From positions 1-64,000 of the forward strand of contig JBAKBP010000678.1 of assembly GCA_037953745.1 (NCBI GenBank): 64,000 nt of DNA, read 5' to 3'. The translations under genes and the position numbers were made by a program. Source of the stretch: Lithodes maja. Lineage: Eukaryota > Arthropoda > Malacostraca > Decapoda > Lithodidae. Numbering within the stretch: the stretch's first letter is position 1; the number at the start of each line of letters is the position of its first letter. Below the pieces are notes generated by a model. That model searched no databases, had not been told where the DNA came from, and saw only the letters and a program-made list of their open reading frames with translations. This document shows positions 21,600 to 31,905 of this stretch, piece by piece.

Positions 21600-21676
21600 A
21601 AAATAGAAAAAAAAATAATAAACATAAGAAGAGTGGGGATTGGGCCTGAGCATATACTGTAGATAGATAGATACTG
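21600..21676 (+). repeat. GATA-LINE tail fragment
   Basis: AGTGGGGATTGGGCCTGAGC and ATAGATAGATA after an A-rich stretch; 5'-truncated tail of the LINE family at 35195-37152. Confidence 0.55.
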
Positions 21677-21712
21677 TAGAGGTAGCCAAAAGGGGTCATG
21701 GCACTGATAGGG

Positions 21713-22038
21713 TTAAGGGGAGGTATTTAGTTAGTTTCCTAGACCTCCATCAAGCTTAAAATTACACCCCCTTGAGTCCCTTTCAAGATAAATTTGTACA
21801 TTTTTCGGTAGAAAAATGTCCTGGCCGAAGGCCGGTTCCTCTTAAATTACAGGCTCGCTATCGCTCGCCAGGATAAAATCGACACCTGAATTGCACGAAA
21901 AGTCTTAATATGGGGTGAAAGTTCTTAAAATCGCTAAACTAATGGGGCAAACGTTTTATAATATCAAAAGCAATGGGGCTAAACATGAGGGAGAAAGGGG
22001 TCAAGAAAAAAATCCCTCAAGTGGAGATCTCCCCTTAA
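21713..22038 (-). mobile_element. MITE family A, copy 7 (complete, 326 bp)
   Basis: TTAA at 21713-21716 and 22035-22038, ends TTAAGGGGAGGT and GATCTCCCCTTAA. Internal CTAGACCTCCATCAAGCTT, CCGGCC-AAGGCCGG, CTCGCTATCGCTCGCCAG, ACTAATGGGGC. Confidence 0.85.
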
Positions 22039-22055
22039 AGGTGGTGTCACCGCCC

Positions 22056-22273
22056 TTAACCCCTTCAGCACCATGATGCTTTTTTACCATTGATTCTGGC
22101 TAAAATTTTATTATTTTGTGCAGATTCAGAAGGACCTATGATATTAAGTGGGTTTATTGAGATCGTATTGACCCATTTGAGTCATATACTGTAGGTAGAT
22201 TATATACTAAAGAGAATCGTCTAATGGTAACCTGAATATGATGAGAATGACATAATGGTGGTGAAGGAGTTAA
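22056..22273. mobile_element. MITE family C relative (complete)
   Basis: TTAACCCCTTCAGCACCATG at the left; the right end read inward is TTAACTCCTTCACCACCATT. TTAA at both ends; the right one is shared with the next element. Confidence 0.8.
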
Positions 22274-22484
22274 CCCTTTCTGTACCGGCGACGTCTTTTT
22301 CATTTGATTTCAGCTACTTTTAGACAATTTTATGATGCTTAGGAAGGATACGTGGTAGCTAAAAGCATTCATTGAGATAGTTTGTAGCCTTTTGATTGGT
22401 AGACGTCCTTCCTAAGCTCAATAAAATAGTTTGATAGTTGCCAGAATAAAATGAAAAGGACGTCGCCGGTACAGAAGGGGTTAA
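22270..22484. mobile_element. MITE family C, copy 10 (best copy)
   Basis: TTAACCCTTTCTGTACCGGC at the left; the right end read inward is TTAACCCCTTCTGTACCGGC, followed in both by GACGTC. Nearly perfect palindrome of 215 bp with TTAA on both sides. It lies 76 bp downstream of a b561 exon, inside its intron. Confidence 0.85.
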
Positions 22485-22560
22485 TACACAAATTTAAAGA
22501 CCAAGAGCTCCACACGAATAATTCTAATAATAAAGATAATAAAACGTAAAGCCAACTGAC

Positions 22561-22730
22561 TTGAGGGAGAAGAAGGCCTTCTCGGTGTATCCGGCGACGG
22601 CCGTAGCGATGGCCAACATGAAGGTAATGATGCCGAAGGTAGCGTGGACCGGCAACAGACCCGCCCGGAACTTGGCCGTACCATGTTCACAGCACAGCAG
22701 CAGCCAGAAACTGAAGAAGCCAACCACCAA
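22561..22730 (-). CDS. CYB561: Cytochrome b561, penultimate exon
   Basis: Internal exon between a pyrimidine-rich acceptor (TTTATTTGTGCAG, upstream of 22730) and a GTCAGT donor at 22560. Encodes 56 codons plus two bases: LVVGFFSFWLLL (fourth helix end), a loop with EHGTAKFRAGLLPVHATFG, and helix five ITFMLAIATAVAGY followed by TEKAFFSL. The histidine in PVHATFG corresponds to the heme ligand at the start of helix five in the family (bovine His159 position). Entry phase 0 and exit phase 2 fit the exons on either side exactly. Confidence 0.93.
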
Positions 22731-22942
22731 CTGCACAAATAAAACGCTTACTTGAAACTTTAACCTTATACAGAATCGAAACTTAAATTAGCCTTAATTT
22801 GTTTTTCTTATGTGTATGAAGGAGACAAAAGGCAAAGCTGCCTGTAACAAGTCCCCCCCCCCCCCACCTAATGTTGATAGAGTGATAGAAAGCAACATTT
22901 AAGGTACATGAATATTAGAGTCAAAATGTCTCGACAAACAGG

Positions 22943-23343
22943 AGTTGTTGCTGTTCCCCAGGCTGCCTGGCCGAACAGCCCCAAGGCCCCGAGCAAGGCC
23001 AAGGCCATAACTGAGCACCCCCACAGAACCCTCCCTGCCTACCACAATAAAGCCTGGGTGACCGAAGCCACTCCATGGCGGAGAGCTGAGGAGGGTGCGG
23101 AAACGCCCAGGAAACCAAAGCCTCACCCAGGGCCCAGTGCCCCTTAGCAATTATGAAGAGAAAGTTGAGGGGTAAAGGAAAAATGTGACGCTTTGGCTTC
23201 CAATCTGCCAACTTCTAGGTTGGCAGTTTGGGAGGTCAATGCACAGAAGAGACGCCGTCACTTGAGATCTAGAAAATATATAAGTACAAGGAACAGTCAG
23301 AGTAAGCTATGGGTATGGCAGAGATTGCTCAGTTCCCACTCTG
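22943..23343 (-). mobile_element. AAC-tailed short retroelement J, copy 3
   Basis: Minus-strand copy; on the plus strand it starts GTTGTTGCTGTTCCCC and ends CAGTTCCCACTCTGAT. 5' truncated at the same region as copies 1 and 2. It abuts a truncated family F element. Confidence 0.75.
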
Positions 23344-23519
23344 ATGCGCCTATTATAGGTTGATTATAAAGGTATTAACCTGTTACAACAATAAAACAAG
23401 TGGAAACAGCGTTTGGATGGTCAAAATCGGCGATACAGGCCGGGAGTTACACAATGTATGGCTGAGGCAACCTCCCAGCCCACCACATTTCTCCACCTCT
23501 GGAGAGAGACTGTCGATCG

Positions 23520-23550
<31 letters not shown>

Positions 23551-24317
23551 TGCTAACAGTGATGACACCGCCCCGCTACCAACTCGCTAATGTTAGCACG
23601 AAAATAGACCACAGGAAAAGGGAATAACAGGGAAAATAAGTGATAACTGAAGGAGGGGAGGAAACTGGGGAAGGAGGGGAGGTGGAAGAGTGATATTTGG
23701 CATGGCCCAGGGGCAAAAAAAAAAAAAAAAAAAAAAATCGGTGTTTTAAATTGATTTTTTTCCCCCTGACTCTTAACCCTTCCTACCCGGTCTGCCTTAG
23801 GTAAGGACAGCACGAAAGAAGGGCCGCTACCCAGTATGCCTTATCTAATGAGCTTAATAGCCTAATTAAGCTTGGTCTGAACGCTGTGCGTACGGCGTAT
23901 GTCAACAAACCCAAGCGTTCGTCACCGCACCTCCGAAAACAAGGAGGAGAAGACTCCTCAATGTTATTGTTCTGACGTCATGACGAAATTAGTGTCTGAA
24001 AAGCCCCCATATTGGCAACATCTCTGCAATATTGGCTCCACTGAAATCGTCATCACAACTGAACCAGTTGACTTACAGAGCTCTAATCAATACCAAAATA
24101 CAGATTGAAAACCGCACTACAATTATAGATGAGTGGGAAAGTTCTAGCAGTGAAAATAAACATAAATATGGTAGCCTAGGCCTAGAAGTTTTTCAGCCAT
24201 TTCGCCCGGGTAGGGGCGACCGTCATTGGGTAAGACAGCCCGGGGAGGAAGGGTTAAGAGTCTTCCCGCAGTCCGCCGGGGGAACTCTTAAGAGTCTTCC
24301 GGCAGTTCCCGGGTTAA
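23344..24317 (-). mobile_element. TTAA element family F, copy 3, split by element G
   Basis: Left part 23344-23776 carries GCGCCTATTATAGGTTGATT, the (CT)n tract and TGGCATGGCCCAGGGGC. Right part 24254-24317 carries two AAGAGTCTTCCNGCAGT copies and ends CCCGGGTTAA. Between them is a complete 485-bp TTAA element. The left terminus is lost at the adjoining retroelement. Confidence 0.75.
23773..24257 (+). mobile_element. TTAA element family G, copy (485 bp)
   Basis: TTAACCCTTCCTACCCGG at the left; the right end read inward is TTAACCCTTCCTCCCCGGG. Shares the interior with the copies at 45696 and 63324: CATCACAACTGAACCAGTTG, GAGCTCTAATCAAT, AGTTTTTCAGCCATTTCGCC. Termini are those of the piggyBac element at 53880. 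Confidence 0.8.
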
Positions 24318-24696
24318 GGGGGCCCACCTACTTTTTTATCTTTCTCTCCTTTTCCCTCTTCCTCTGGCTTGTATCCCTTCGGCCCCATTCAGCCAACTGT
24401 TTTAAGACATTTATCCCCATCCAGGTGTCGATTTCTCCTGGCGAGCAATAACGAGCCTGCATTGTATGGAGAAATCCTGCTTCGCCGCACACATTTTTCT
24501 TCAAAAAAATCTACAAATTTAGCTTGCTGTCACAACAAAAATATATATATGCTGGCTCGCTACTGCTTGCCAGGAAAATATTGACACCTGGATGAGGGTA
24601 AACGTCTTACAACAGTAGGCTGAAAGGGGCCGAATGGATACAAGCCAAAGAGAGAGGGAGAGAAAGAAGAAAAAAAAACGAGATGGGCTCCCTTAA
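24314..24696 (+). mobile_element. MITE family B, copy 3 (complete, 383 bp)
   Basis: TTAAGGGGGCCCACCT at the left and GATGGGCTCCCTTAA at the right. Same 383-bp length as copy 2. It starts at the TTAA that ends the preceding family F element. Confidence 0.85.
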
Positions 24697-24830
24697 CACG
24701 TCATATGGAAGCATATGATGGCGATTCATTGGCGGCCACCTCCTCTCGGGGATAACAGCATCTGGCAATAGATAACATAGATAGATATTTTAGTAAAGTA
24801 AATCCAGTTAAAATAAAAAACAACACTGAG

Positions 24831-25044
24831 CTATAGTCTATTAGCTGTAGGCAGGCGAGAAATAATTACCTCTATTCTCTGTAACTCAAAAAGGGCTAGA
24901 GCAAATTGGCTGTAAATGTCCCCATATATTCCTTTGACTGACTCTTCCCAAATGGTAGAAATATTAGCTCAATTACTCTAGTCATTTTTGAGTTACAGAG
25001 GTTAGAGGTCATGATTTTTCGCCTACTTACAGTGAATAGACTAC
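24831..25044. mobile_element. MITE family E, copy 5 (complete)
   Basis: CTATAGTCTATTAGCTGTAG on the left and CTTACAGTGAATAGACTA on the right. Interior AACTCAAAAAGGGCTAGAGC, TGGTAGAAATATTAGCTC, GAGTTACAGAGGTTAGAGGT. About 214 bp. Confidence 0.8.
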
Positions 25045-25046
25045 AG

Positions 25047-25262
25047 GACAAAGACTATGTACTTTAGTTACTACTACTACTACTGTACTACTATGTCTTC
25101 TCCTGGATGACCTAGATTTGTGTGAATTTGTATTTTGTTTTTGTGTGTGCACTGTTTTCTGTTGTGTTGTCCCTATTCTGGCTCTGTCTTGGGTCCCCCC
25201 CCCCAAAAAAAAACGGAAAAATGGGGATTGGGCCTGAGTATATAGATAGATAGATAGATAGG
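25047..25262 (+). mobile_element. GATA-tailed RTE-like LINE, 3' UTR copy
   Basis: From TCTTCTCCTGGATGACCTAG through GGCTCTGTCTTGGGTC, a C/A-rich stretch, ATGGGGATTGGGCCTGAGTA and GATA repeats. It aligns along its length with the 3' UTR of the LINE at 36985-37152. No coding part remains. Confidence 0.7.
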
Positions 25263-25346
25263 ACTAATATTTCTACTTCTACTGCTGTTACTATTACTAC
25301 TATACTACAGTACTACTAATACTAATAATAAAAGTAATCAAGCAAT

Positions 25347-25927
25347 ATTTCATGTTCAACAGCGTACATTCGTAAAGAAATGTCTAAAGGTAACTACACC
25401 GGTATGGTTCTTCTTGATCTACAAAAAGCGTTTGACACAGTAGACCATGATATCCTATGTAATAAACTGCAAGCAATGGGCATCGGGTCAGTGAACTGGT
25501 TTAAATCTTATCTTAGTGGTAGAACGCAAAGAGTCAAAATTAATGATAATATATCTGATCCTATGCCAATTAACTGTGGGGTCCCGCAGGGAAGCATCCT
25601 TGGTCCCTTACTCTTTCTCTGTTATGTGAACGACATGGAACTGAGCGTCTCATGTAAATTATTACTCTATGCAGACGACAGCGTGCTCCTGGTTTCAGGA
25701 AAAGACCCAATAAGTATTGCCGCTTCACTTTCCAAAGAACTAGAATCATGTAGTGATTGGCTAGTGGACAACAGACTACCTCTTCACCTGGGCAAGACGG
25801 AAGCCATCTTATGTGGAACTAAACGCAAACTGAAAGACATTGTGGGCTTCTCGGTCAACTGTAATGATATTCCTATAACAACAGTGTCACAAGTTAAATA
25901 TCTCAGACTAAAACTGAATTAGACTTT
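25347..25927 (+). pseudogene. LINE reverse transcriptase, part 1 (palm domain)
   Basis: 5'-truncated non-LTR retrotransposon starting inside the RT domain. An open frame of 180 codons includes MVLLDLQKAFDTVDHDIL (RT block A with the first catalytic Asp), GVPQGSILGPLLF (block B) and LLYADDSVLL (block C, the YADD catalytic pair). It continues to VSQVKYLRLKLN, where an in-frame TAG and then a 1.8-kb insertion break it. The continuation is at 27745-28358. The motif set resembles CR1/Jockey-type elements; the exact clade is uncertain. Confidence 0.85.
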
Positions 25928-27744
25928 TGTTACGGCTGGATCGGCAATACATATTCGGGATTCTTGATCGTAGGACAGAAATGGCTTATGTGACAACGAC
26001 ACGCTCGATTCCAGTCCCAAATACTATATGCTCCAGACAACAAAAGCACCAACGCCCTACAGAGTTATCGTCTATGGTAACGAGGTACCTTAACTCGGCG
26101 AAAGTGTACAACAGGGGTAGGCTATGAGGCTAAACTCCCTCAGACATTTATAGGTTACGTTATTACTAAAGAAATGCAATACTCAAGAAACTACGTTAAT
26201 ATTAAGCCTCTAATAATGTAGAATAGAAGCAGGCTAAAGGTATGACAGTGAAATGCTAAATGACAAATGTACACGCCTACTTGAAAGCGATTGCACTAGA
26301 ATAACTGTCCCCTACTAACATGCACTAGCATGTAGCATACAAGATGTTCATGATCCAGTAGATACCTAATAATACACATGGAAGGAACATAAATAGTAGT
26401 CACTTATTATAAGAATGAATCTATACTTGGAATAACTAAAGGTTGCAGGCAACAGTACTGCGCCGGTAGCCTACTACCGCATAGGCTACTTCGCTTCTCT
26501 CACTCTGTCTCCCCTCTGAGTCCGTATGCGCCCTACGCAACAGAACTCCGGACACAGCAGCAAAACGACAGTGCAGTTAATTGATACATGAAAGTATTAA
26601 TAGTGTTGTCTTGTGTGTGAGTAATGTGTATTGTAAAGTGTTACATACATAAACTTAAAGAGAGCTGCAATGCATAGTAAAATAAAGATATCACCCACTC
26701 ATCACCCCCATGTGTTCTAGCTAGCAGGCCAAGTCACAGGAACAACGAGTCCCAGCACCGAAAGCGAGAACCCAGGAAAAGACTGCAGAGAACACAAGGA
26801 CAGATAAATTACGTTACTCTACTATACCGGCACTACGAGCGAGCTGTAGTCTCTGGTACTGCACTCGCTCCTGGCTCGGTAGGCAAATCAAGGCTAAGTC
26901 CTCGCCCCTCTACAGACAACTCCTGGGCATGGTCGGGCTCTTACACATGGCACTAGTCTAGTCACAAATTGGATGATGAGCTGGGCATATAACTCGTGAA
27001 CATGTAGAACGTTCACCAACTATCCTCATCAAGAAGATCGCTGTTCACATTAACCCCTTAAATCTAATACATGTAAATATATGCTTGTCCTAAGAGTAAT
27101 ACGAGAGGTGAGTGCTGAAACTCCTTTAGGACCTCAAGGGAAGGGTATGCATTTAAATAGAGAGAAGAATGAAATGAGAGTAATGTCGTCAGAGAGAAAG
27201 AGTGCAACCGTGAGAAATTGGGAGAGAGGGCAAGGGATGTTAGAATCTCAAAGGTTCTAGGCAACCTGATCATGGAACACACAGCGAGCCTCCAGGCAAT
27301 GTGCAGCACGACAACATGGGCAGCCCAGGCAGCATAGGCAGGCGGCAATGGACTACCAACCCTGTCGCACCTAGCTATAAGCGCAGGGCTGCCAACCGGT
27401 CCATACGTCTGGCAACCACCCCCCCGGCAGCGTGGCGCATTGCTACCCTCTCGCTCTGAAGTCTAACTCACTCTCTCTCTCTGAATTCCTATTGTCTCAT
27501 CTATCAACTTCTCTATTGATACTACATATTAAATGGAAGGTCTCGACATGGCTTAAAACAAAACCCACCACTGGTTAGCACATGACGAGACCTTTGCAGA
27601 GATACAAAGAACATAGTTATACGTTGTCACACTCAATATAAGCAGCCAGCACGGTACAGCGGTACACGGTACCGCACCGTGGCGGTACAGTGGAGTACCA
27701 AGGAGTACAATCAGGTTGCGTTGCCACGCACTGGGTGCGTCACA
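25928..27744. mobile_element. 1.8-kb insertion, probable solo LTR
   Basis: Starts TGTTACGGC and ends GCGTCACA, so it has TG...CA ends that are short inverted repeats. It is flanked by a 4-bp direct repeat CTTT (25924-25927 and 27745-27748; ACTTT if one base is given to the target). It splits a LINE ORF precisely, since both sides join to one reading frame. No protease, RT, integrase or internal second LTR is visible, so a solo LTR is the simplest reading. A non-autonomous element with short ends is the alternative. Confidence 0.55.
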
Positions 27745-28645
27745 CTTTGTCAGGTGAAACAATTTTGGAATCTATCCTGAGTAAGTGTAGAGCACGTATA
27801 AAATACCTGTACAGACAGGTGGGATGCTTGCCAGCGGCGACCAAAAAGACTCTTTGCCAAGCGCTTGTTCAATGTCATTTTGACCATTCTGTGTCATCCT
27901 GGTACTCTGCATCATCTAAATCAGCACAGCACAAACTTCAGGTCACTCAAAATAAAATGGTTAGGTTCATGCTGAACCTAGGACCCAGATCGCATGTTGG
28001 TCAGGAACAACTTCAGTCACTAGGTATGCTCAATGTCTCAGACAGGGCCAAACAAATCAGGCTCACTAATGCCTTCAAGATATTCTATGACAGAGCTCCA
28101 GAGTATCTAAAGAGTGATTTTGTTAAAGCAAATGAGAGGAGTGGTCATAATACGAGAAATAGGATGTTTAATTTTACGGTTCCGAGCATCCAAGGACAGG
28201 GTAAGCAAACATTCTTCTTTACTGCCATCAAAGACTGGAACGACCTACCCCAGTCAGTCCGTGAAAAGAGAACACTGTATTCCTTCAGACGTAGCCTGAA
28301 GGAGCACCTGAACTGGACAGCTGCGAGAAGGGAGCACCAAGCTTATGTCTACTACTAAATACGACATAAGAGATAGGCAAAACAAACTGACATGATTACT
28401 GATTACTGATATATACTATAGGATGTAAGGTATCTTAAAATAACCCCCTAGAAATACTTTCTCTAAAGTATCTATTTCTTTTATCCTCCCCATTTCCCCA
28501 GCTAACCTAATCCAACAAGGACCCCAATGGAAATACGCCTAACAGCCTTATTGGGCTATCCTTAGTTGGAATTATGCAAGGCTGGTACATGTCAATTTTT
28601 AACATATTATGTGGTACCAACTCTGTAAAATGCTAACTGAATAAA

Positions 28646-28678
<33 letters not shown>
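27745..28678 (+). pseudogene. LINE reverse transcriptase, part 2, with TTA tail
   Basis: Continues the LINE broken at 25927: SGETILESILSKCRARI and the thumb/C-terminal region (LCQALVQCHFDHSVSSWY, NKMVRFMLNLGPRSH), ending with KDWNDLPQSVREK and FRRSLKEHL before a TAA at 28356-28358. This C-terminal pattern is standard for CR1/Jockey-like ORF2. A ~290-bp 3' UTR follows, ending in AATAAA and then (TTA)n at about 28650-28677, the microsatellite tail of the element. Confidence 0.85.
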
Positions 28679-28736
28679 ACACAAAATGCACATATGTATG
28701 AATATTGGAATGAAATACATATACAGTACACACACA

Positions 28737-29092
28737 TTAAGGGAGCCAACCTCGCTTTTTTTCTCTTTCTCTCCCTCTCTCTTTGGCTTGTATCCATTTG
28801 GCCCCATTCAGCCTACTGTTTGAAGACGCTTACCCCCATCCAGGTGTCAATATATTACTGGCGAGCGGTAGCGAGCCAGCATAAATATATTTTTGTTTTG
28901 ACAGCAAGCTAAATTTGTACATTTTTCGACAGAAAACTTTCTCCGGCAAAGCCGGATTTCTCCATACAATGTTGGCTCGCCTGGATGAGGATAAATGTCT
29001 TAAAACATTTGGCTGAATGGGGCGGAATGGATACAAGCCAGAGAAAGAGTGAAAAGGAGAGAAAGATAAAAAAAACAGTGACCCCCCTCAAA
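28737..29092 (+). mobile_element. MITE family B, copy 4
   Basis: TTAAGGGAGCCAACCTCGC at the left; the right end is CAGTGACCCCCCTCAA, where the TTAA is mutated. It contains the fold-back arms and the GCGAGCGGTAGCGAGCC motif. It starts about 60 bp after the TTA tail of the LINE. Confidence 0.75.
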
Positions 29093-29284
29093 GACTGTGA
29101 TCTGCATACGAGTACTGGCAATACAGAATATAAACACCATACGAGGAGGGCCGCTTTATTGGCAACGTAGCTCTATGTCAGATGCCAAAAAACTGCTCCT
29201 CCCCATAATATGGAGTTTATATATATTTGTTATCACCAACTCACTAATTAATTTACAAATAAACCTAACTAATGAATACATGCG

Positions 29285-29345
29285 GTACTCCAAGGGCTCG
29301 AACCTAGGATACTCACACCGAAATCCCGCACACTAAGCATCTCTA
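29285..29345 (-). mobile_element. tRNA-like SINE head (probable)
   Basis: On the minus strand it has GATGCTTAGTGTGCGGG, then TAGGTTCGAGCCC, a perfect B box. It may be the same family as the copy at 3222, sharing AGATGCTTA. No complete cloverleaf. Confidence 0.4.
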
Positions 29346-29647
29346 TTCATATTAGAACACATAAATTATTAGACAATGGTTTAGGTGTACCATTTGTTAC
29401 AATTAAGTGTTCATGTAAACAGAGCACTCCCATTAACATAATCATATGGAAATATTGGAACAAGATAACATTGGAAAAGGTAATATTGCTGAAATATTTT
29501 CAAGTTATTATTTTATTGTAATGAATGGCAAGCCAGTGTCACACAGGAGTATTTTCTGTCAAATTTTTTGGGAAGTTGTAGTCTAGCAGCTTCAAAATTT
29601 AAGCTCTATCAGAATTCAGTCACCTAATACAATCTACCTTAACCCAT

Positions 29648-30174
29648 GGGCGGGTGCCCAACCCCGAAAAGGGTTGAAATAGGGGAGCTATCCCCCCGCC
29701 AAAGGCGGCTTTCTAGGGCCTTTCCTAGTTGATGCTGAGAGGATTGGGTTCTAGTCATGTGGTGATGGGCTGGTCTATCAGAGTGAGAACTGAGCGATCT
29801 CTGCCATACCCATAGCTTACTCTGACTGTTCCTTTTACTTATATATTTTCTAGATCTCTCAAGTGACGGCATCTCTTGCGTGGATTGACCTCCTAATCTA
29901 CCAAGATTGGAAGCCAAAGCGTCACATCTTTCCTTTGCCCCTCAACTTTCTCTTCATAATTGCTGAGGGGCACAGGGCCCTGGGTGGGGCTTTGGTTTCC
30001 CGGGCGTTTCCGCACCCTCCTCAGCTCCCCGCCATGGAGTGGCTTCGGTCACCCAGGCTTTATTGTGGTTGGCAGGGAGGGTTCTGTGGGGGCGCTCGGT
30101 TATGGCCTTGGCCTTGCTCGGGGCCTTGGGGCTGTTCGGCCAGGCAGCTTGGGGAAAAACAACAACAACAACAA
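29648..30174 (+). mobile_element. AAC-tailed short retroelement J, copy 4 (full length, 527 bp)
   Basis: Flanked by an 11-bp direct repeat CCTTAACCCAT (29637-29647 and 30175-30185). Head GGGCGGGTGCCCAACCCCG, middle TGGTGATGGGCTGGTCTATC, and the segment TTTATTGTGG...; tail CTGTTCGGCCAGGCAGCTT then GGGGAAAAAC(AAC)n. The 3' ~95 bp is homologous to the end of the LINEs at 33353 and 60660, including codons for GLFGQAA. I see no tRNA, 7SL or 5S head, so the origin of the 5' part is open. Confidence 0.88.
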
Positions 30175-30176
30175 CC

Positions 30177-30391
30177 TTAACCCATTCAGTACCAGGGACG
30201 TCCTTTTCATCCTATTCTGGCAACTATCAGACTATTTTATTCAGCTTAGGAAGGACCACTAGTAATACTAGGGCTTCTAACTATCTCAACCAACCCTTTT
30301 AGCTACCACAGATACTTCCTAGGCTGCATAATACCGTCTAAATATAGTTAGAATAAAATACAACACACGTCGCTGGTACTCAAGGGGTTAA
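30177..30391. mobile_element. MITE family C, copy 11
   Basis: TTAACCCATTCAGTACCAGG at the left; the right end is GTCGCTGGTACTCAAGGGGT-TAA. TTAA at 30177 and 30388. The preceding retroelement used this terminus as its insertion target. Confidence 0.8.
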
Positions 30392-30718
30392 GTTTAGTTT
30401 CCAATGCCAATGCAAACAAGGCCTGAAATATTGCAAGAAAATACTTGCTCATCAAATATTGACGGAAAAAGCACTCGTGTGACACCATCTGAACTCTCTT
30501 ACTAGAAGCGTTGTCGCGTCGTTTCATGCATACCGTAACTCTCGACAGTCTTAGTTGAAGAAGTTGATGATTACTGCAAAATCTCATAAAATAAATAATT
30601 ATACAGTATATTTCCAGTCAAATATTACAAATAAATAATATAAATACAAACCTGTACTGTAAGATTAGTAAGCACAGTCGTGATAAACATTTTCTGGACA
30701 TCTTGAGAAGCGGTAATT

Positions 30719-30865
30719 AACCCCTTGCGAGTTTCGGGGTATAAGGAAGCTGGAGCCATAAACTTCTACATTTAGCAGAATTACCAGCTAAAATACGGTT
30801 GTAGTACATTAATTATAAACACACAAAACCCAATACAACATACTTTTCATCAATCAGAAATATAC
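30719..30865. mobile_element. MITE family K, copy 3 (left half)
   Basis: TTGCGAGTTTCGGGGTATAA, GGAAGCTGGAGCC, AGCTAAAATACGGTTGTAGT, AAAACCCAATACAACATAC, matching 7211-7340. The right arm is missing. Confidence 0.65.
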
Positions 30866-31489
30866 AAGAAATATACAATTATTGCACACTTACTAGCAAT
30901 GCGTACCATTTTGTTAGTATATGTTCTATATTGTACTTCCGGTATGATTTCCCACTGTCCCAGTAGTAATTGTATTTATGCTATTATAGAGTAATAGTGT
31001 AGAGTAATGGCAAACAAAATATACAGACTTAAACTATCCTCTACTGTAGTTTGTTTATTTCTGTCTTTTGCAGTTCTAATTTATATATTTGTAAACAAAA
31101 TAAATACCATAAATAAAAGAAACCCCAGGTCAGTTGGAAATGTTGCCGCCTGTACAAATGATACTTAAACATAAACAATGGACAACCTGCACATTACCTG
31201 CCAACCTGCCAGGCCCTACAGCTCTCCCCCTCAGATACCATATACTATACCATGCTTCTACCCATATCTGATAACTTAATAACAAATTATAATCCTTCGG
31301 TGCCGTATTATCAGCCGAAACATAACCCGACTGATCGGGACCACTGTCGTATGGGCTTATCCACAGACCAATCATAACATAGACCTTGTCAATACGATGG
31401 ATGTAACCACTATCGGGGACAGTGTTGCGTCCTGACTGACAATACAGCCTTTAGCGTCAAGCAATACACAAAATAATGATGCAGTTTTT
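30866..31489. other. Intron sequence, nothing recognised
   Basis: AT-rich, unique-looking DNA inside the large b561 intron. Open frames are short and have no family features. Confidence 0.5.
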
Positions 31490-31678
31490 AATTATGTGCA
31501 CTCCCTTGATTGATAGGGCTAGGGCATGGACTTTACTGGACACTTGCCATGAATTGCTAGACTTGAGTGTCCAAACTCTTGACGTCTACCAATGGCACTG
31601 GGTGGGATCAAACTACCGACCCTTCGATAAGCAGTCAGACACACTACCGACCATGCCACATCCAGCGGCATGGTCTAA
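31490..31678 (-). mobile_element. tRNA-derived SINE, copy 1
   Basis: On the minus strand: GTGGCATGGTCGGTAGTGTG (A-box-like), then GGTAGTTTGATCCC (B-box-like) about 35 bp further. The body (GCCATTGGTAGACGTCAAGA, GTTTGGACA, GCAATTCATGGCAAG) is shared with the copy at 33175-33350. Ends near a GGGCTAGGGC motif and is preceded on the plus-strand right side by an (AAT)n tract. Confidence 0.7.
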
Positions 31679-31905
31679 GTAATAATAATAATAATAATAA
31701 TAAATCATAATAATAATACCACCATGCATGTAATTTTATATAGAAAATTGTAGTGTTTTTCCAATAATCAAAAATAATCACAAAAATACAGAAAATCACT
31801 ATGTTGCAAGCACTATAACAAAAATCACTATGTTGCAAGCACTATACAAAAAATCACTATGTTGCAAGCACTATAAAAAAAAAAACTACATATACAGGAT
31901 GTCCA

